The notes beneath the pieces were generated by a model. That model was not told the DNA's origin. It saw only the letters and a program-made list of their open reading frames with translations, and made no database searches. From contig JABWCD010000020.1 of assembly GCA_013359265.1 (NCBI GenBank), positions 1 to 64,000 of the forward strand: 64,000 nucleotides of DNA, written 5' to 3'. Positions 36,417 through 44,803 of the stretch are shown one piece after another. The translations under genes were made by a program, and so were the position numbers. Each line of letters opens with the position of its first letter. The stretch's first letter is position 1. Source of the stretch: Candidatus Hydrogenedentota bacterium (lineage in GTDB: Bacteria > Hydrogenedentota > Hydrogenedentia > Hydrogenedentales > SLHB01).

Positions 36417-37502
36417 TTACGGCGTCATCTCCCCAATCCATTCCTTGATCAGTGGCAGCGAATCCTCGTCGACCAGGCGCCGGGGGAGTTCGGGCATCAT
36501 GATCCCGGGTTCGGTGGATTCGAGCCGGAAGGTGAGTATCGACTCGTCGGGTTTGCCCGGAACAATATCGTAGAGGCGTCCGCCGGAACCGCGCCCAGCG
36601 GCGACAGGCACCTTCATGACGCCCCATTTGATGGGGTCGTGCTGGCTGATTCGCAGGTCGAGACCGGAGTTGCTGGCCGGGCCTTGCGGGTTGTGACAAT
36701 GCGCGCAGTTGATATCGAGCCATGCCCGCGCGCGATCATCCACAGAGCCCGTCGTTGGATCGTTCCAAACCGCGACCTTTGGAGCGGACTCGTGCGCCGG
36801 CGCGCCCCTCAAGTAGCCCGCCTGGGTCCAGCGATCGAGTTGGTTTGCCTCGCCGTCGCGATACGCGAACGCTTTGTTCAGATTTCGGGCCTTGGGGCCG
36901 ATGGGCACAAATGCCTTATTCAACACGTGGCAGCCTTTGCATTGGTTTACGTTGGGGACGATGTAATTGGACGACCGCTGCGAGCCGTCGTGATGAATCC
37001 ACGAGACGTCCTTGGTTGTGCCCGCGACCTTGAGTGTTGCTTCGGTCTGTTCGTCGTTCCACAGGTAGACGAGTGCGTCCCAGGCTTTCTTCTTGCGAAT
37101 GAGCAGACGGGTTTCGATGATGCGCTGGCCCTTCGCGGGATCGCGCATGTCGTGTAGAAACGCGAAGGTCTTTATGAGCGTCGCGCCGACGGGGAAATCG
37201 AATACGTCTTCGCCGTTGTACGCTGCGGACGAACCTTGCGGCATCCACACGTGCCGGTATTTTGCCGCATAGTCGGAGAAGAGCGGCGTATTCAGGTCGT
37301 AGGGAATGACGCCGTCGTTGGGATTGAGGTCGGCGAGATTGCCGACAAAGAAGCGGTACTCCGAAAGCAGCTTTGGCGCGTTGCCGCCCAGCTTTACGTT
37401 GACCGCGCTTGACGTGGTCTTGCGCGCCGCATGGACCTGGCCGATGACGGCGGCGAATACAATCGCGGCCAACGTAACCGCCGCAACTTTCACCGAACGC
37501 AT
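36417..37502 (-). CDS. diheme c-type cytochrome, SO2930/TIGR03806 family
   Basis: A 361-residue secreted protein with signal peptide (about 1-25). Two heme-c sites: CKGCH (188-192) and CAHCH (266-270). Family blocks: GVIPYDLNTPLFSDYAAKYRHVWMPQG, FDFPVGATLIKTF, and a C-terminal LVDEDSLPLIKEWIG typical of periplasmic haem proteins. I chose ATG 37502 because GGAGG lies 6 nt upstream and the signal begins there. The beta-helix gene ends 1 nt before; this pair is a known conserved neighbourhood (TIGR03805 with TIGR03806). Electron-transfer partner unknown. Confidence 0.92.
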   Translation of the reverse strand: MRSVKVAAVTLAAIVFAAVIGQVHAARKTTSSAVNVKLGGNAPKLLSEYRFFVGNLADLNPNDGVIPYDLNTPLFSDYAAKYRHVWMPQGSSAAYNGEDVFDFPVGATLIKTFAFLHDMRDPAKGQRIIETRLLIRKKKAWDALVYLWNDEQTEATLKVAGTTKDVSWIHHDGSQRSSNYIVPNVNQCKGCHVLNKAFVPIGPKARNLNKAFAYRDGEANQLDRWTQAGYLRGAPAHESAPKVAVWNDPTTGSVDDRARAWLDINCAHCHNPQGPASNSGLDLRISQHDPIKWGVMKVPVAAGRGSGGRLYDIVPGKPDESILTFRLESTEPGIMMPELPRRLVDEDSLPLIKEWIGEMTP

Positions 37503-37503
37503 A

Positions 37504-38721
37504 CTACCTCCGGGCGAGCTTAATCGGCTTGAGCCGCGGCAGTTCGCCGGCGTGCGCAGCGATATCGCGCGTGACTTTCGCTTTGGCGGGGTCAACGAGG
37601 GTGTTCCCCAGATCGAAATTGATGAAGTCCGCGTCGCCATTATCGGCGATGTAGATGCGAAGTTCCTTGGGCAATTCGCCGTTCGCGAGCTTCTTTGCGT
37701 CGATGACGCCGTCCCACACGATGTCGGGAACAGGTTTGCCGACGAGTTCGCTGAGTGCGCCGCCGAGGTCGCCTTGCGGGTCATTGCCACAGGGGCCGAA
37801 CGTGTTGTTGTGGATGAAGATGCCTTCCGGGTACGGGTCGTAGTTCGGGTCCTTGATCTCTTTGCCGGAGGCAAGATAGCTGACGATCAGACAGTTCGTC
37901 GTCTTGTTGCCGCTCAGCGTATTGTCGAACACTTCGACGTTGTTGTTCGCCATGATCATGAGACCGGTGCCGGTGGGCACGGTCGCGACGATGTTGCCCG
38001 CGGGCGCAAAGTTTTGCGTGTCGTTGTCGACGATCCGGTTGTTGAACACGCGCACGTCGCGTCCGCCCTGCATGGGAAGGTCCGGCATGTCGAAGACGAG
38101 GATGCCGCCGGTGTTGTGCGTGGCGACGCATTCGTAGACGTCTGCGCCGTGGCAGTTTTCGATTTCGATTCCGGCGACGTTAAACTCCGCGCGGGACTTT
38201 CTAACAACAACGTTCTTCGATTGGCCGACGTAGATTCCGGCGTCTGAGGCCCCGATCGCTACGCACTTCTCGATGAGCACGTTTTCGCTTTCAACAGGAT
38301 AGAACCCGTACGAACCGTTGGTTTCCTTCGGGCCTCCGGTCCATTCCGTTCGGACGTTGCGGAAGGTGATGCCCTTGCAGCCCTTCGTCTTGATCGCATC
38401 GCCCTTGGAATCTTCCACGGCGAAATTCTCGAGCACGGCCCCGCTGCCCGTGACAATCAGGCCTTCGCTGCCGGCGTTCTGATTCTTGAAAGACAGGATT
38501 GTCTTGTCGGGACCCTTGCCGCGGAGCTTGACACGATCGACGTCGAGCGACAGCCCCATCGTAAGATCGAAGGTGCCGGCGCCCAATTCGACTGTCGAGC
38601 CGGGCTTCGCGGTGATGAGCGCTTCCTGTATCTCCTCTTGGGCGTTCGGGCCGGGTTGAATCGCCGCGTGGGCGTACACCGTAGTAAGGAGCGCGAGAAT
38701 GACAGCAAGATATCGACGCAT
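37504..38721 (-). CDS. secreted parallel beta-helix protein (TIGR03805-like)
   Basis: A 405-residue protein with a signal peptide (MRRYLAVILALLTTVYAHA). It opens AQEEIQEALITAKPGSTVELGAGTFDLT, the usual entry of right-handed beta-helix proteins. Repeating coils follow (GITFRNVRTEW, NVLIEKCVAI, NVVVRKSRAEFNVAGIEIENCHGADVYECVA, and so on). The TIGR03805 group is encoded next to SO2930-type diheme cytochromes, as here (1-nt gap). Likely a periplasmic or surface polysaccharide-active or binding protein; function not established. GGGAGGTACC precedes ATG 38721. Confidence 0.9.
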   Translation of the reverse strand: MRRYLAVILALLTTVYAHAAIQPGPNAQEEIQEALITAKPGSTVELGAGTFDLTMGLSLDVDRVKLRGKGPDKTILSFKNQNAGSEGLIVTGSGAVLENFAVEDSKGDAIKTKGCKGITFRNVRTEWTGGPKETNGSYGFYPVESENVLIEKCVAIGASDAGIYVGQSKNVVVRKSRAEFNVAGIEIENCHGADVYECVATHNTGGILVFDMPDLPMQGGRDVRVFNNRIVDNDTQNFAPAGNIVATVPTGTGLMIMANNNVEVFDNTLSGNKTTNCLIVSYLASGKEIKDPNYDPYPEGIFIHNNTFGPCGNDPQGDLGGALSELVGKPVPDIVWDGVIDAKKLANGELPKELRIYIADNGDADFINFDLGNTLVDPAKAKVTRDIAAHAGELPRLKPIKLARR

Positions 38722-38813
38722 GGTACCTCCCTCGTGAAATGCATTTGCGCGCAGCGACCGCCTGTACTCCGGAGGGAGTATATATCGAGAAGGGGCGCTG
38801 GGAAAACCCGGAA

Positions 38814-39845
38814 CTATCCTGGATTCTGGATTTTGGTTTCTGGTTCGGGGTCCAGCGCAGACAGGTGGGCCAGCGACTCGGCGTGGCTTGGCTCGAGCCG
38901 GAGGACCCGGCGGAATTGTTCGATGGCCTGGGGCTTGTGGCCCAACCCAAGCAAGACGCAGCCGAGTTGGAAGTAGGCGGGCGCGTAGTATGGGGCGATG
39001 GCGATGGCGTCCTTGATCCGCGCGATTGCCGCGACGTGTTTGCCGGACGTTTCGAGGCCGCGCGCTTCGGCAAGGAGGTTTTCCGCGACGCGCGTTGCGC
39101 GGGGGGCGTCGGAATCCGTGCCCCACTTGCGGTTGAAGGCGGCTTCGTTGGCGGCGATCAATTCGCCGAATCGAGCGTTGTCGAATCCCATTGCGGAAAA
39201 CGTGCGACTACCATAGTGGAACACGAAGCAGTCTTCGGCAATGCACACGCGGTAGCCGGCCTTACGCACGCGCAGGCAGTAGTCGTCGTCCTCGAAGTTG
39301 CCCACGCCAAACGATTCGTCGAGCAGGCCGACGGATTGAAACGCCGCGTCGCGGATGAGCATGCAAAACCCGACGATGCGCTCGACGTCGAGCAAACGGC
39401 CGCGAAACTCGGTGGCGCGCGCGTCGGCGAAGGCGTTGATCTGATCGAGGGTCGTGAATTCGAGACCAGGCAGAAATTGCGGTCCGGATACGCAATTGCT
39501 CATTGGGCCGACGAGGCCGATGCGGGGAGAACTTTCCAGCGCGTGGGCCAGGCGTTCGAGCCATTGTGAAGGGACGATGGTGTCGCTGTTGAGCAACAAG
39601 ACGTGGCCCACTGCGTGGGCGAGCCCGAGGTTTACGCCAGCGGGGAAGCCGCGATTCGTTTCGCTGTGGACGACGACAGCGTTCGGCACCGAATCGAAGT
39701 ACTCGGAAACGCCGTCGGTCGATCCGTTGTCCACGAGGATGAGCTTGTGAGGATAGTTTGTGTGCGCCTGGATGGACTCGATGCACTGGCGGCAGCAGTC
39801 GAGTTGGTTGTGTGCGGGGATGACGATGGAGACGGGCGCCGGCAC
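38814..39845 (-). CDS. family 2 glycosyltransferase with C-terminal TPR
   Basis: A 343-residue protein. GT-A domain (1-240) with VSIVIPAHNQ, DNGSTDG, ETNRGFPAGVNLGLAHAVGHVLLLNSDTIV, and FGVGNFEDDDYCLRVRKAGYR, which are typical of rhamnosyl/O-antigen transferases. The last about 90 residues contain tetratricopeptide-like helices (IARIKDAIAIAPYYAPAYFQLGCVLLGLGHKPQAIEQF). GTG start at 39845, 4 nt after the formyltransferase stop. Last gene of a five-gene operon. Confidence 0.9.
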   Translation of the reverse strand: MPAPVSIVIPAHNQLDCCRQCIESIQAHTNYPHKLILVDNGSTDGVSEYFDSVPNAVVVHSETNRGFPAGVNLGLAHAVGHVLLLNSDTIVPSQWLERLAHALESSPRIGLVGPMSNCVSGPQFLPGLEFTTLDQINAFADARATEFRGRLLDVERIVGFCMLIRDAAFQSVGLLDESFGVGNFEDDDYCLRVRKAGYRVCIAEDCFVFHYGSRTFSAMGFDNARFGELIAANEAAFNRKWGTDSDAPRATRVAENLLAEARGLETSGKHVAAIARIKDAIAIAPYYAPAYFQLGCVLLGLGHKPQAIEQFRRVLRLEPSHAESLAHLSALDPEPETKIQNPG

Positions 39846-39849
39846 GACG

Positions 39850-40797
39850 CTACTCGAGGCGGTCGCCGACGGGCGGACGCCAGGCCAGGCCGGGCCATAT
39901 CCAGGGCAACGGCTTCTTGGTCGTGTATCCCATCATTACCGCAAACGTGCCTTTTCCCGTCGCGACTCGCACAAACGGCCGCACGGCGGTAATCGTGCCG
40001 GGCGGTTTGCCGGTATCGTGCTCGTAAGCCTTCGCGCGGGAGATGAAAACGGTCGTGCCCCGGTAGCGAAACCGCGCCATCGTGAACGGAAAACACGCGC
40101 GCCACTTGCGGTCGAGTTCCTCCGCGGGGCGTGTCCAGTCCATATATAGCTCGTTGTCCGCCAGTTTCTTATCGTAGGAAGCGGCTTCCGGCGATTGAAT
40201 AGTTCCCTTGAGTCCGTCACGTTCGATTTGCGCGAGGACTTCGCTGATCTTTTCCGCGGCAAGTTTCGAGGTCCGGCGAACGAGCGAGCCGGCGGTGTCG
40301 CTGTGCGTAACGGGAATTCGGTGCTGCGCGAGGATCGGACCGGTGTCGATGCCTTCGTCGATCACGTGAAAGGTCATACCAGTCTCGTCATCGCCCGCTA
40401 GAATGACGGCTTGAAAGGGGTTCGGCCCCCGGTGTTTCGGCAAGAGCGAGGAATGGCAATTCACGCAGCCGATGCGCGGCAAGGAAATGATAGGTTTCTT
40501 CAGAATGATTGAGAAGCCGCCGACTAGAATCAGGTCGGGATTCGTTGCGGCAAGCGGCGCGAGTTCGTCTTCGGTCATCTTGTCGATGTAGACGATTGGC
40601 ACCCCGCGTTTGCGCGCAATGGCGCTGACGGCCGCATTCGGCGTGAAAATGGACGCGAGCAGTGGGTTGAGCCAGCGCTTGTAGCCCTTGATCGTGCGGC
40701 CGTTGTCGATCACGGCGACGATCTCGTGTCCCGCATCGAGAATTGCGCGGGCGAGTAGCGTGGCCATGAGGCCGCTGCCGGTCATCGCAATACGCAT
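39850..40797 (-). CDS. formyltransferase (Fmt/PurN-like fold)
   Basis: A 315-residue N10-formyl-tetrahydrofolate-dependent transferase. The catalytic triad is N113, H115 and D151 (CVNCHSSLLPKHRG; DEGIDTGPI), with the exact N-x-H spacing and the 36-residue His-Asp gap seen in GAR and methionyl-tRNA formyltransferases. The C-terminal about 110 residues resemble the Fmt C-domain only loosely. It is encoded between an asparagine-synthase-like gene and a glycosyltransferase. Formylation of an amino sugar (as in ArnA or VioF systems) is therefore more likely than tRNA formylation. Confidence 0.88.
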   Translation of the reverse strand: MRIAMTGSGLMATLLARAILDAGHEIVAVIDNGRTIKGYKRWLNPLLASIFTPNAAVSAIARKRGVPIVYIDKMTEDELAPLAATNPDLILVGGFSIILKKPIISLPRIGCVNCHSSLLPKHRGPNPFQAVILAGDDETGMTFHVIDEGIDTGPILAQHRIPVTHSDTAGSLVRRTSKLAAEKISEVLAQIERDGLKGTIQSPEAASYDKKLADNELYMDWTRPAEELDRKWRACFPFTMARFRYRGTTVFISRAKAYEHDTGKPPGTITAVRPFVRVATGKGTFAVMMGYTTKKPLPWIWPGLAWRPPVGDRLE

Positions 40798-40800
40798 GCG

Positions 40801-42519
40801 TCAGGCTTCCATCACGCAGCGGTACCACGCGAAGAACATGACCAGCGCCCAGAACTGGCGGCGTCTATACACGTTGTGCGTTGCCTCGCGCAGAATCGCA
40901 TCGATCGCGTGCCAGCGGAAAAGGCCGGTGGCGTCAACGCGATCGGGCGTGATGCAGTGCGCGGCGACACCTTCGATTACGCGCAGTGCGCGGCCGCTCT
41001 GCGGGATGTGGAAGTCGCGGCGCGCGCGAAGCCGGACCGAGGCGGGCAAGGCGCCGCGCGTTGCGAGTCGGAGCAGCGGCTTGCTGCGCACGCCATACTT
41101 GGCCTTGGCGGGCAGGCGGACCGCGAAGTCCAGCAGATCGTCGTCGAGGTAGGGATGGTGCAAATTCAGGCCGTGCGCTGCCGCGATGCGATCGCATTTT
41201 GTCAGCAGGAAGTTCGGAATGCCGACGTGCAAGTCGAGCGAAAGCACATTGCGGGTAAGGTCGCCTTCGGTGAAATGCTCCTGCACCGCGGGGATGCCGC
41301 CTCCCATATCGTAGATTGCGGATTTCATCGCGTCGGTGTAAAGGTCCTCGCGCTCGCCGCGATCGAATACGGAGACGAGCGAGAGGTAGGTTTCCTGCAT
41401 GTCGTGCATGGACACGAGATACCGGCTGCCGCGGCGGATGAACGCGTTCGGCGGAAGCGCCGGCATAAGGTCCGTGAGCAGTCCGGCAGGCACGAGCCGT
41501 TTCGCGCCGCGCGCTTTCTGCAAGAAATTGTAACGCGGATATCCGCCGAGCAGTTCGTCCGCGCCGTGGCCCGACACGAACGACGCCTTGTTCTCGCTTG
41601 CCGCTTCGGCGATCAGCCACAACGGAAGTATCGACGGATCGGCGAGCGGTTCGTCGAGCGCGCGCACCGCTTTGTGTACGGTGTCCTCGGTCAATCGGCG
41701 CGCGTGGATTTGGTGCAGCGGGAGGCCCATCAACCGCGCGGAATCCTTGGCGAGCCGCGATTCGTCCTGCCACGCCCGATCGAGGGCGACGAAAATGGGC
41801 CTCGCTTCCGGTCGCAGGGCAGCCAACGCCGCGGAATCGATCCCCGACGACCACAGCACCTTGTCGGGCGCTTCGCGCTCGAGTGCGTCTGTCAGCAGCG
41901 CGCGAAGGCGCCGCGCCGCGGCGTCGCGCGGTTCCTCGTGCGGTTGCAGATTGAACGGCGCCGCGGGTATTTCGTTGAGGCGGCCGTCGTGGTACTCGAT
42001 GACCTCGCCGGGTTGTACACGGAACACGCCCGCAATAATCGATTCCGGGCCGGGCACGCAGCGCAACGTGAGGTAGCGGTCGACGGCGAGCAGATTGAGC
42101 CGCTTGGGGACAAGGCCCGACGCGAGCAGCGCTTTCAATTCGGATGCAAACGCAAGAAATCCCGCACCGTGGAAGTAATAGAGGGGCCGCCTGCCCAGCC
42201 GATCGCGCGACAACCACCACCGTGCGCCGCGGTCCAATCCGATTGCGCACGCGTATGCGCCTCTGAACGGCAACGGCGCAGGCCGGTGCGATTCCGCGCA
42301 GTACCGTTGCACCATTGCCGGCGTCAGCTTCGCGACGGTTTGCAGACGGGGCGCACCATCCAATAGACATACGTCCGTGTCAATCGGATGCGACGCCGCA
42401 ACGGCGAAAGACTCCCCGATGGAGCGGTGCGTGGCGTTTGCGCGGGAGCGCAACGCGGCGGCCATCGCGTCGAGCGCGGCCGAATCGCGGCGTCCGAGTA
42501 TCCCGCAAATCGCATCCAT
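40801..42519 (-). CDS. asparagine synthase-like amidotransferase with degenerate glutaminase domain
   Basis: A 572-residue protein. The C-terminal synthetase part is intact in outline: ATP-pyrophosphatase loop SSGIDSA (224-230), DEPLADPSILPLWLIAEAA, SGHGADELLGGYPRYNF and LLTKCDRIAAAHGLNLHHPYLDDDLLDFA. The N-terminal Ntn glutaminase is short and altered. The Cys is at position 5 (MDAICGI) instead of 2, and the RGPD, NGEIYN and substrate-binding residues are not recognisable. It probably uses ammonia, or amidates or adenylates a sugar acid in surface-polysaccharide assembly. Its neighbours (formyltransferase, GT2) support this. Confidence 0.85.
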   Translation of the reverse strand: MDAICGILGRRDSAALDAMAAALRSRANATHRSIGESFAVAASHPIDTDVCLLDGAPRLQTVAKLTPAMVQRYCAESHRPAPLPFRGAYACAIGLDRGARWWLSRDRLGRRPLYYFHGAGFLAFASELKALLASGLVPKRLNLLAVDRYLTLRCVPGPESIIAGVFRVQPGEVIEYHDGRLNEIPAAPFNLQPHEEPRDAAARRLRALLTDALEREAPDKVLWSSGIDSAALAALRPEARPIFVALDRAWQDESRLAKDSARLMGLPLHQIHARRLTEDTVHKAVRALDEPLADPSILPLWLIAEAASENKASFVSGHGADELLGGYPRYNFLQKARGAKRLVPAGLLTDLMPALPPNAFIRRGSRYLVSMHDMQETYLSLVSVFDRGEREDLYTDAMKSAIYDMGGGIPAVQEHFTEGDLTRNVLSLDLHVGIPNFLLTKCDRIAAAHGLNLHHPYLDDDLLDFAVRLPAKAKYGVRSKPLLRLATRGALPASVRLRARRDFHIPQSGRALRVIEGVAAHCITPDRVDATGLFRWHAIDAILREATHNVYRRRQFWALVMFFAWYRCVMEA

Positions 42520-42521
42520 GA

Positions 42522-42971
42522 TCAGAAGGCCTTTTTCGAATCGAGCAGCAAGGTCACCGGGCCGTCATTCACGAGATAGACATCCATGTGGGCGCCGAAC
42601 TCGCCGGTCTGCACTTCGATTCCGAGTTCGCGCACTTGCGCGACAAACCGTTCGTAGAGCGGAACCGCCAGTTCCGGGCGCGCCGCTTCGGTGAACGACG
42701 GGCGCTTTCCCTTGCGGCAGTCGCCGAACAGGGTAAATTGCGAAACCGCAAGCACGCTCCCACCAACGTCGCGCAGTCCGAGATTGAACTTACTGTCGTC
42801 ATCGGAGAAACAACGTAGTCCGGCAATCTTGTCCGCCAGGTAGTCGGCGTCCTGCTCGGAATCCGATTCGCCTATGCCCAACAGCACGAGCAGCCCCTTC
42901 CCGATCTTTCCCACCACGCGTCCACCCACCGTGACGGACGATTCATGCACCCGTTGGACGACCGCGCGCAC
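42522..42971 (-). CDS. dtd: D-aminoacyl-tRNA deacylase
   Basis: A 149-residue homodimeric hydrolase that removes D-amino acids from tRNA. Signature SQFTLFGD (about 97-104) and the NxGPVT motif ([11 protein letters not shown], about 134-139) are both present, with cross-subunit Gly-Pro residues. The length is typical. It is placed inside an operon with unrelated polysaccharide genes; the 2-nt gap to the next gene suggests co-transcription. Confidence 0.96.
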   Translation of the reverse strand: MRAVVQRVHESSVTVGGRVVGKIGKGLLVLLGIGESDSEQDADYLADKIAGLRCFSDDDSKFNLGLRDVGGSVLAVSQFTLFGDCRKGKRPSFTEAARPELAVPLYERFVAQVRELGIEVQTGEFGAHMDVYLVNDGPVTLLLDSKKAF

Positions 42972-42977
42972 GGCGTG

Positions 42978-43559
42978 TCAGAAATCCAGCCGATCGCAGT
43001 TGCAGTGGCCGGCGCGAGCGCCCTTCAGTTTCGCAAGATATTCGGCGTCGTCCAGCGCGCGCAGCGAACTCTCCGCGCCAAGTTCTTCGACGAACGCGCG
43101 CGTTGCCCCGAACCCAACGTGCGGAGGTAACAGCGGCGATTCGATTTTCCATTCGTCGTTCATTCGAACCAGCACGTATTCGACGGGATCCCCGATACCG
43201 AAACGCGCCGAGGCTTCCGGCGTCAATGCGTCGAGGGGGTAGAACGTGTCTCCATCCATCACGCCCTCGACGTCGTAGCGAACCCGGGCGGTGACCTTCT
43301 CTCCGGCGGCGACGGGCCTTCCGATTGCGAGCCCGGGAGATACAACGAAGGAGTCCCACCCCGGCTCGTCAGTCCACGAGACGAGTTCGGCCATCGAATG
43401 GTATCTCGTCCCATCAAGGCGGGCGCCGCTGCGATCGAGTTGCACATACCGCTGCAGCACGTTGAGCGCGTCGCGCTCGTCCTGCGTAAGACGGACGGTC
43501 GCACAGGACGAGAAGAGCGCGCAAATGGCCATCAGCAGGGCGAATCGATTGTTCTTCAT
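42978..43559 (-). CDS. lipoprotein, unknown function
   Basis: A 193-residue protein with a lipoprotein signal (MKNNRFALLMAICALFSSC, lipidated Cys19). The mature part is mixed alpha/beta with no family I recognise; the final residues hold CNC. First gene of the operon that continues into dtd (6-nt gap) and the asparagine-synthase-like gene. Confidence 0.7.
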   Translation of the reverse strand: MKNNRFALLMAICALFSSCATVRLTQDERDALNVLQRYVQLDRSGARLDGTRYHSMAELVSWTDEPGWDSFVVSPGLAIGRPVAAGEKVTARVRYDVEGVMDGDTFYPLDALTPEASARFGIGDPVEYVLVRMNDEWKIESPLLPPHVGFGATRAFVEELGAESSLRALDDAEYLAKLKGARAGHCNCDRLDF

Positions 43560-43700
43560 TTCGGTCCCGGTTCATGTTGTGGAGTCGAAATCGAGCATAA
43601 CAGCGATTCAAGCGGGGAGTAAAGAATTGTGCGGGGATTGGCGAAGCGATTCGCGCGCGACGTATACTGGCTTGGTAGCAGGGTGGAGTAACACGCGCTC

Positions 43701-44801
43701 ATGGTTGTCGGTGTGCCGAAGGAGATCAAGCCCGGGGAGAACCGCGTCGCCATGCTTCCCTCCGGCGTCGCGGCGTTCGCCGCGCATGGTCACGAAGTCC
43801 TCGTCGAAAGGTCGGCGGGCGCGGGAAGCGGCATTACCGACGCGCAGTACCGTGCCGCGGGGGCACGCGTCGTCACGGGCGCGAAGGGCGTGTGGGACCG
43901 CGCGGACCTGATCGTCAAGGTGAAGGAACCGATCGGCCCGGAAATGAAGCGCCTGCGCGCCGGACAGATTATCTATACCTACCTCCATTTGGCGTCGGAC
44001 GAGGCGTTGACGCGCCACCTGATGAAGAAGAAAGTCACGGCGATCGGCTACGAAACGATCCAACGCGACGATGGCGCACTCCCGCTGCTGACGCCGATGA
44101 GCGAAGTCGCCGGCCGGCTTGCGGTGCAGAAGGCCGCGCGATGTCTGGAAGCGGCGAGCGGCGGGCGGGGAATCCTGCTGAGCGGCGTGTCCGGCGTGAA
44201 GCCTGCACATGTTGTGATTCTTGGCGCGGGCACGGCAGGCCAGAACGCGTGCCACATTGCCGTGGGGATGGGCGCGCACGTCACGATCCTCGATATCGAT
44301 CCCGCGCGGTTGCGGTACGTTCACGACATTATGGGCGGGCACGTCACGACGCTCATGTCGAACCGCGCGACCGTTGGCGAGGAAGTGTTGCAGGCGGACG
44401 TGGTGATCGGAACGGTGCTGATTCCGGGCGCGCGCGCCCCGGTTCTGGTCACCAAACAGATGGTGAAGCAGATGCGGCCGGGTGCGGCGGTTGTCGACGT
44501 TGCGATCGACCAGGGCGGCTGCATCGAGACATCGAGACCGACCACGCACGCGGACCCCACGTACACGGTTCACGACGTCGTACACTACTGCGTGACGAAC
44601 ATGCCCGGCGCCGTGCCGCGTACGTCCACGTATGCGCTCACGAACGCAACGCTTGGTTACGGGTTGGCGCTGGCGGACAAGGGCCTCGACCGCGCGCTGG
44701 CGGAGGACAAGGCCTTACGCCGCGGGCTCAACGTGCATGAAGGGCGTGTTACGCATCGCGGTGTGGCGGAGGCGTTCGGCATGGACTGCGCGGAGGTATA
44801 G
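43701..44801 (+). CDS. ald: alanine dehydrogenase
   Basis: A 366-residue NAD-dependent enzyme (L-alanine to pyruvate and ammonia). MVVGVPKEIKPGENRVAMLPSGV and the hinge MSEVAGRLAVQKAA are family signatures. The Rossmann loop is VVILGAGTAGQNAC, and the catalytic region is VDVAIDQGGCIET with a conserved His-Asp pair. Length and order are normal. Divergent from the lipoprotein operon; the M28-type gene starts 2 nt after it. Confidence 0.95.
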   Translation: MVVGVPKEIKPGENRVAMLPSGVAAFAAHGHEVLVERSAGAGSGITDAQYRAAGARVVTGAKGVWDRADLIVKVKEPIGPEMKRLRAGQIIYTYLHLASDEALTRHLMKKKVTAIGYETIQRDDGALPLLTPMSEVAGRLAVQKAARCLEAASGGRGILLSGVSGVKPAHVVILGAGTAGQNACHIAVGMGAHVTILDIDPARLRYVHDIMGGHVTTLMSNRATVGEEVLQADVVIGTVLIPGARAPVLVTKQMVKQMRPGAAVVDVAIDQGGCIETSRPTTHADPTYTVHDVVHYCVTNMPGAVPRTSTYALTNATLGYGLALADKGLDRALAEDKALRRGLNVHEGRVTHRGVAEAFGMDCAEV

Positions 44802-44803
44802 CG

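Noticed and set aside
40876-42366. 496-codon plus-strand open frame over the asparagine-synthase-like gene
   Set aside because: Antisense shadow rich in Arg, Val and Glu; no motif.
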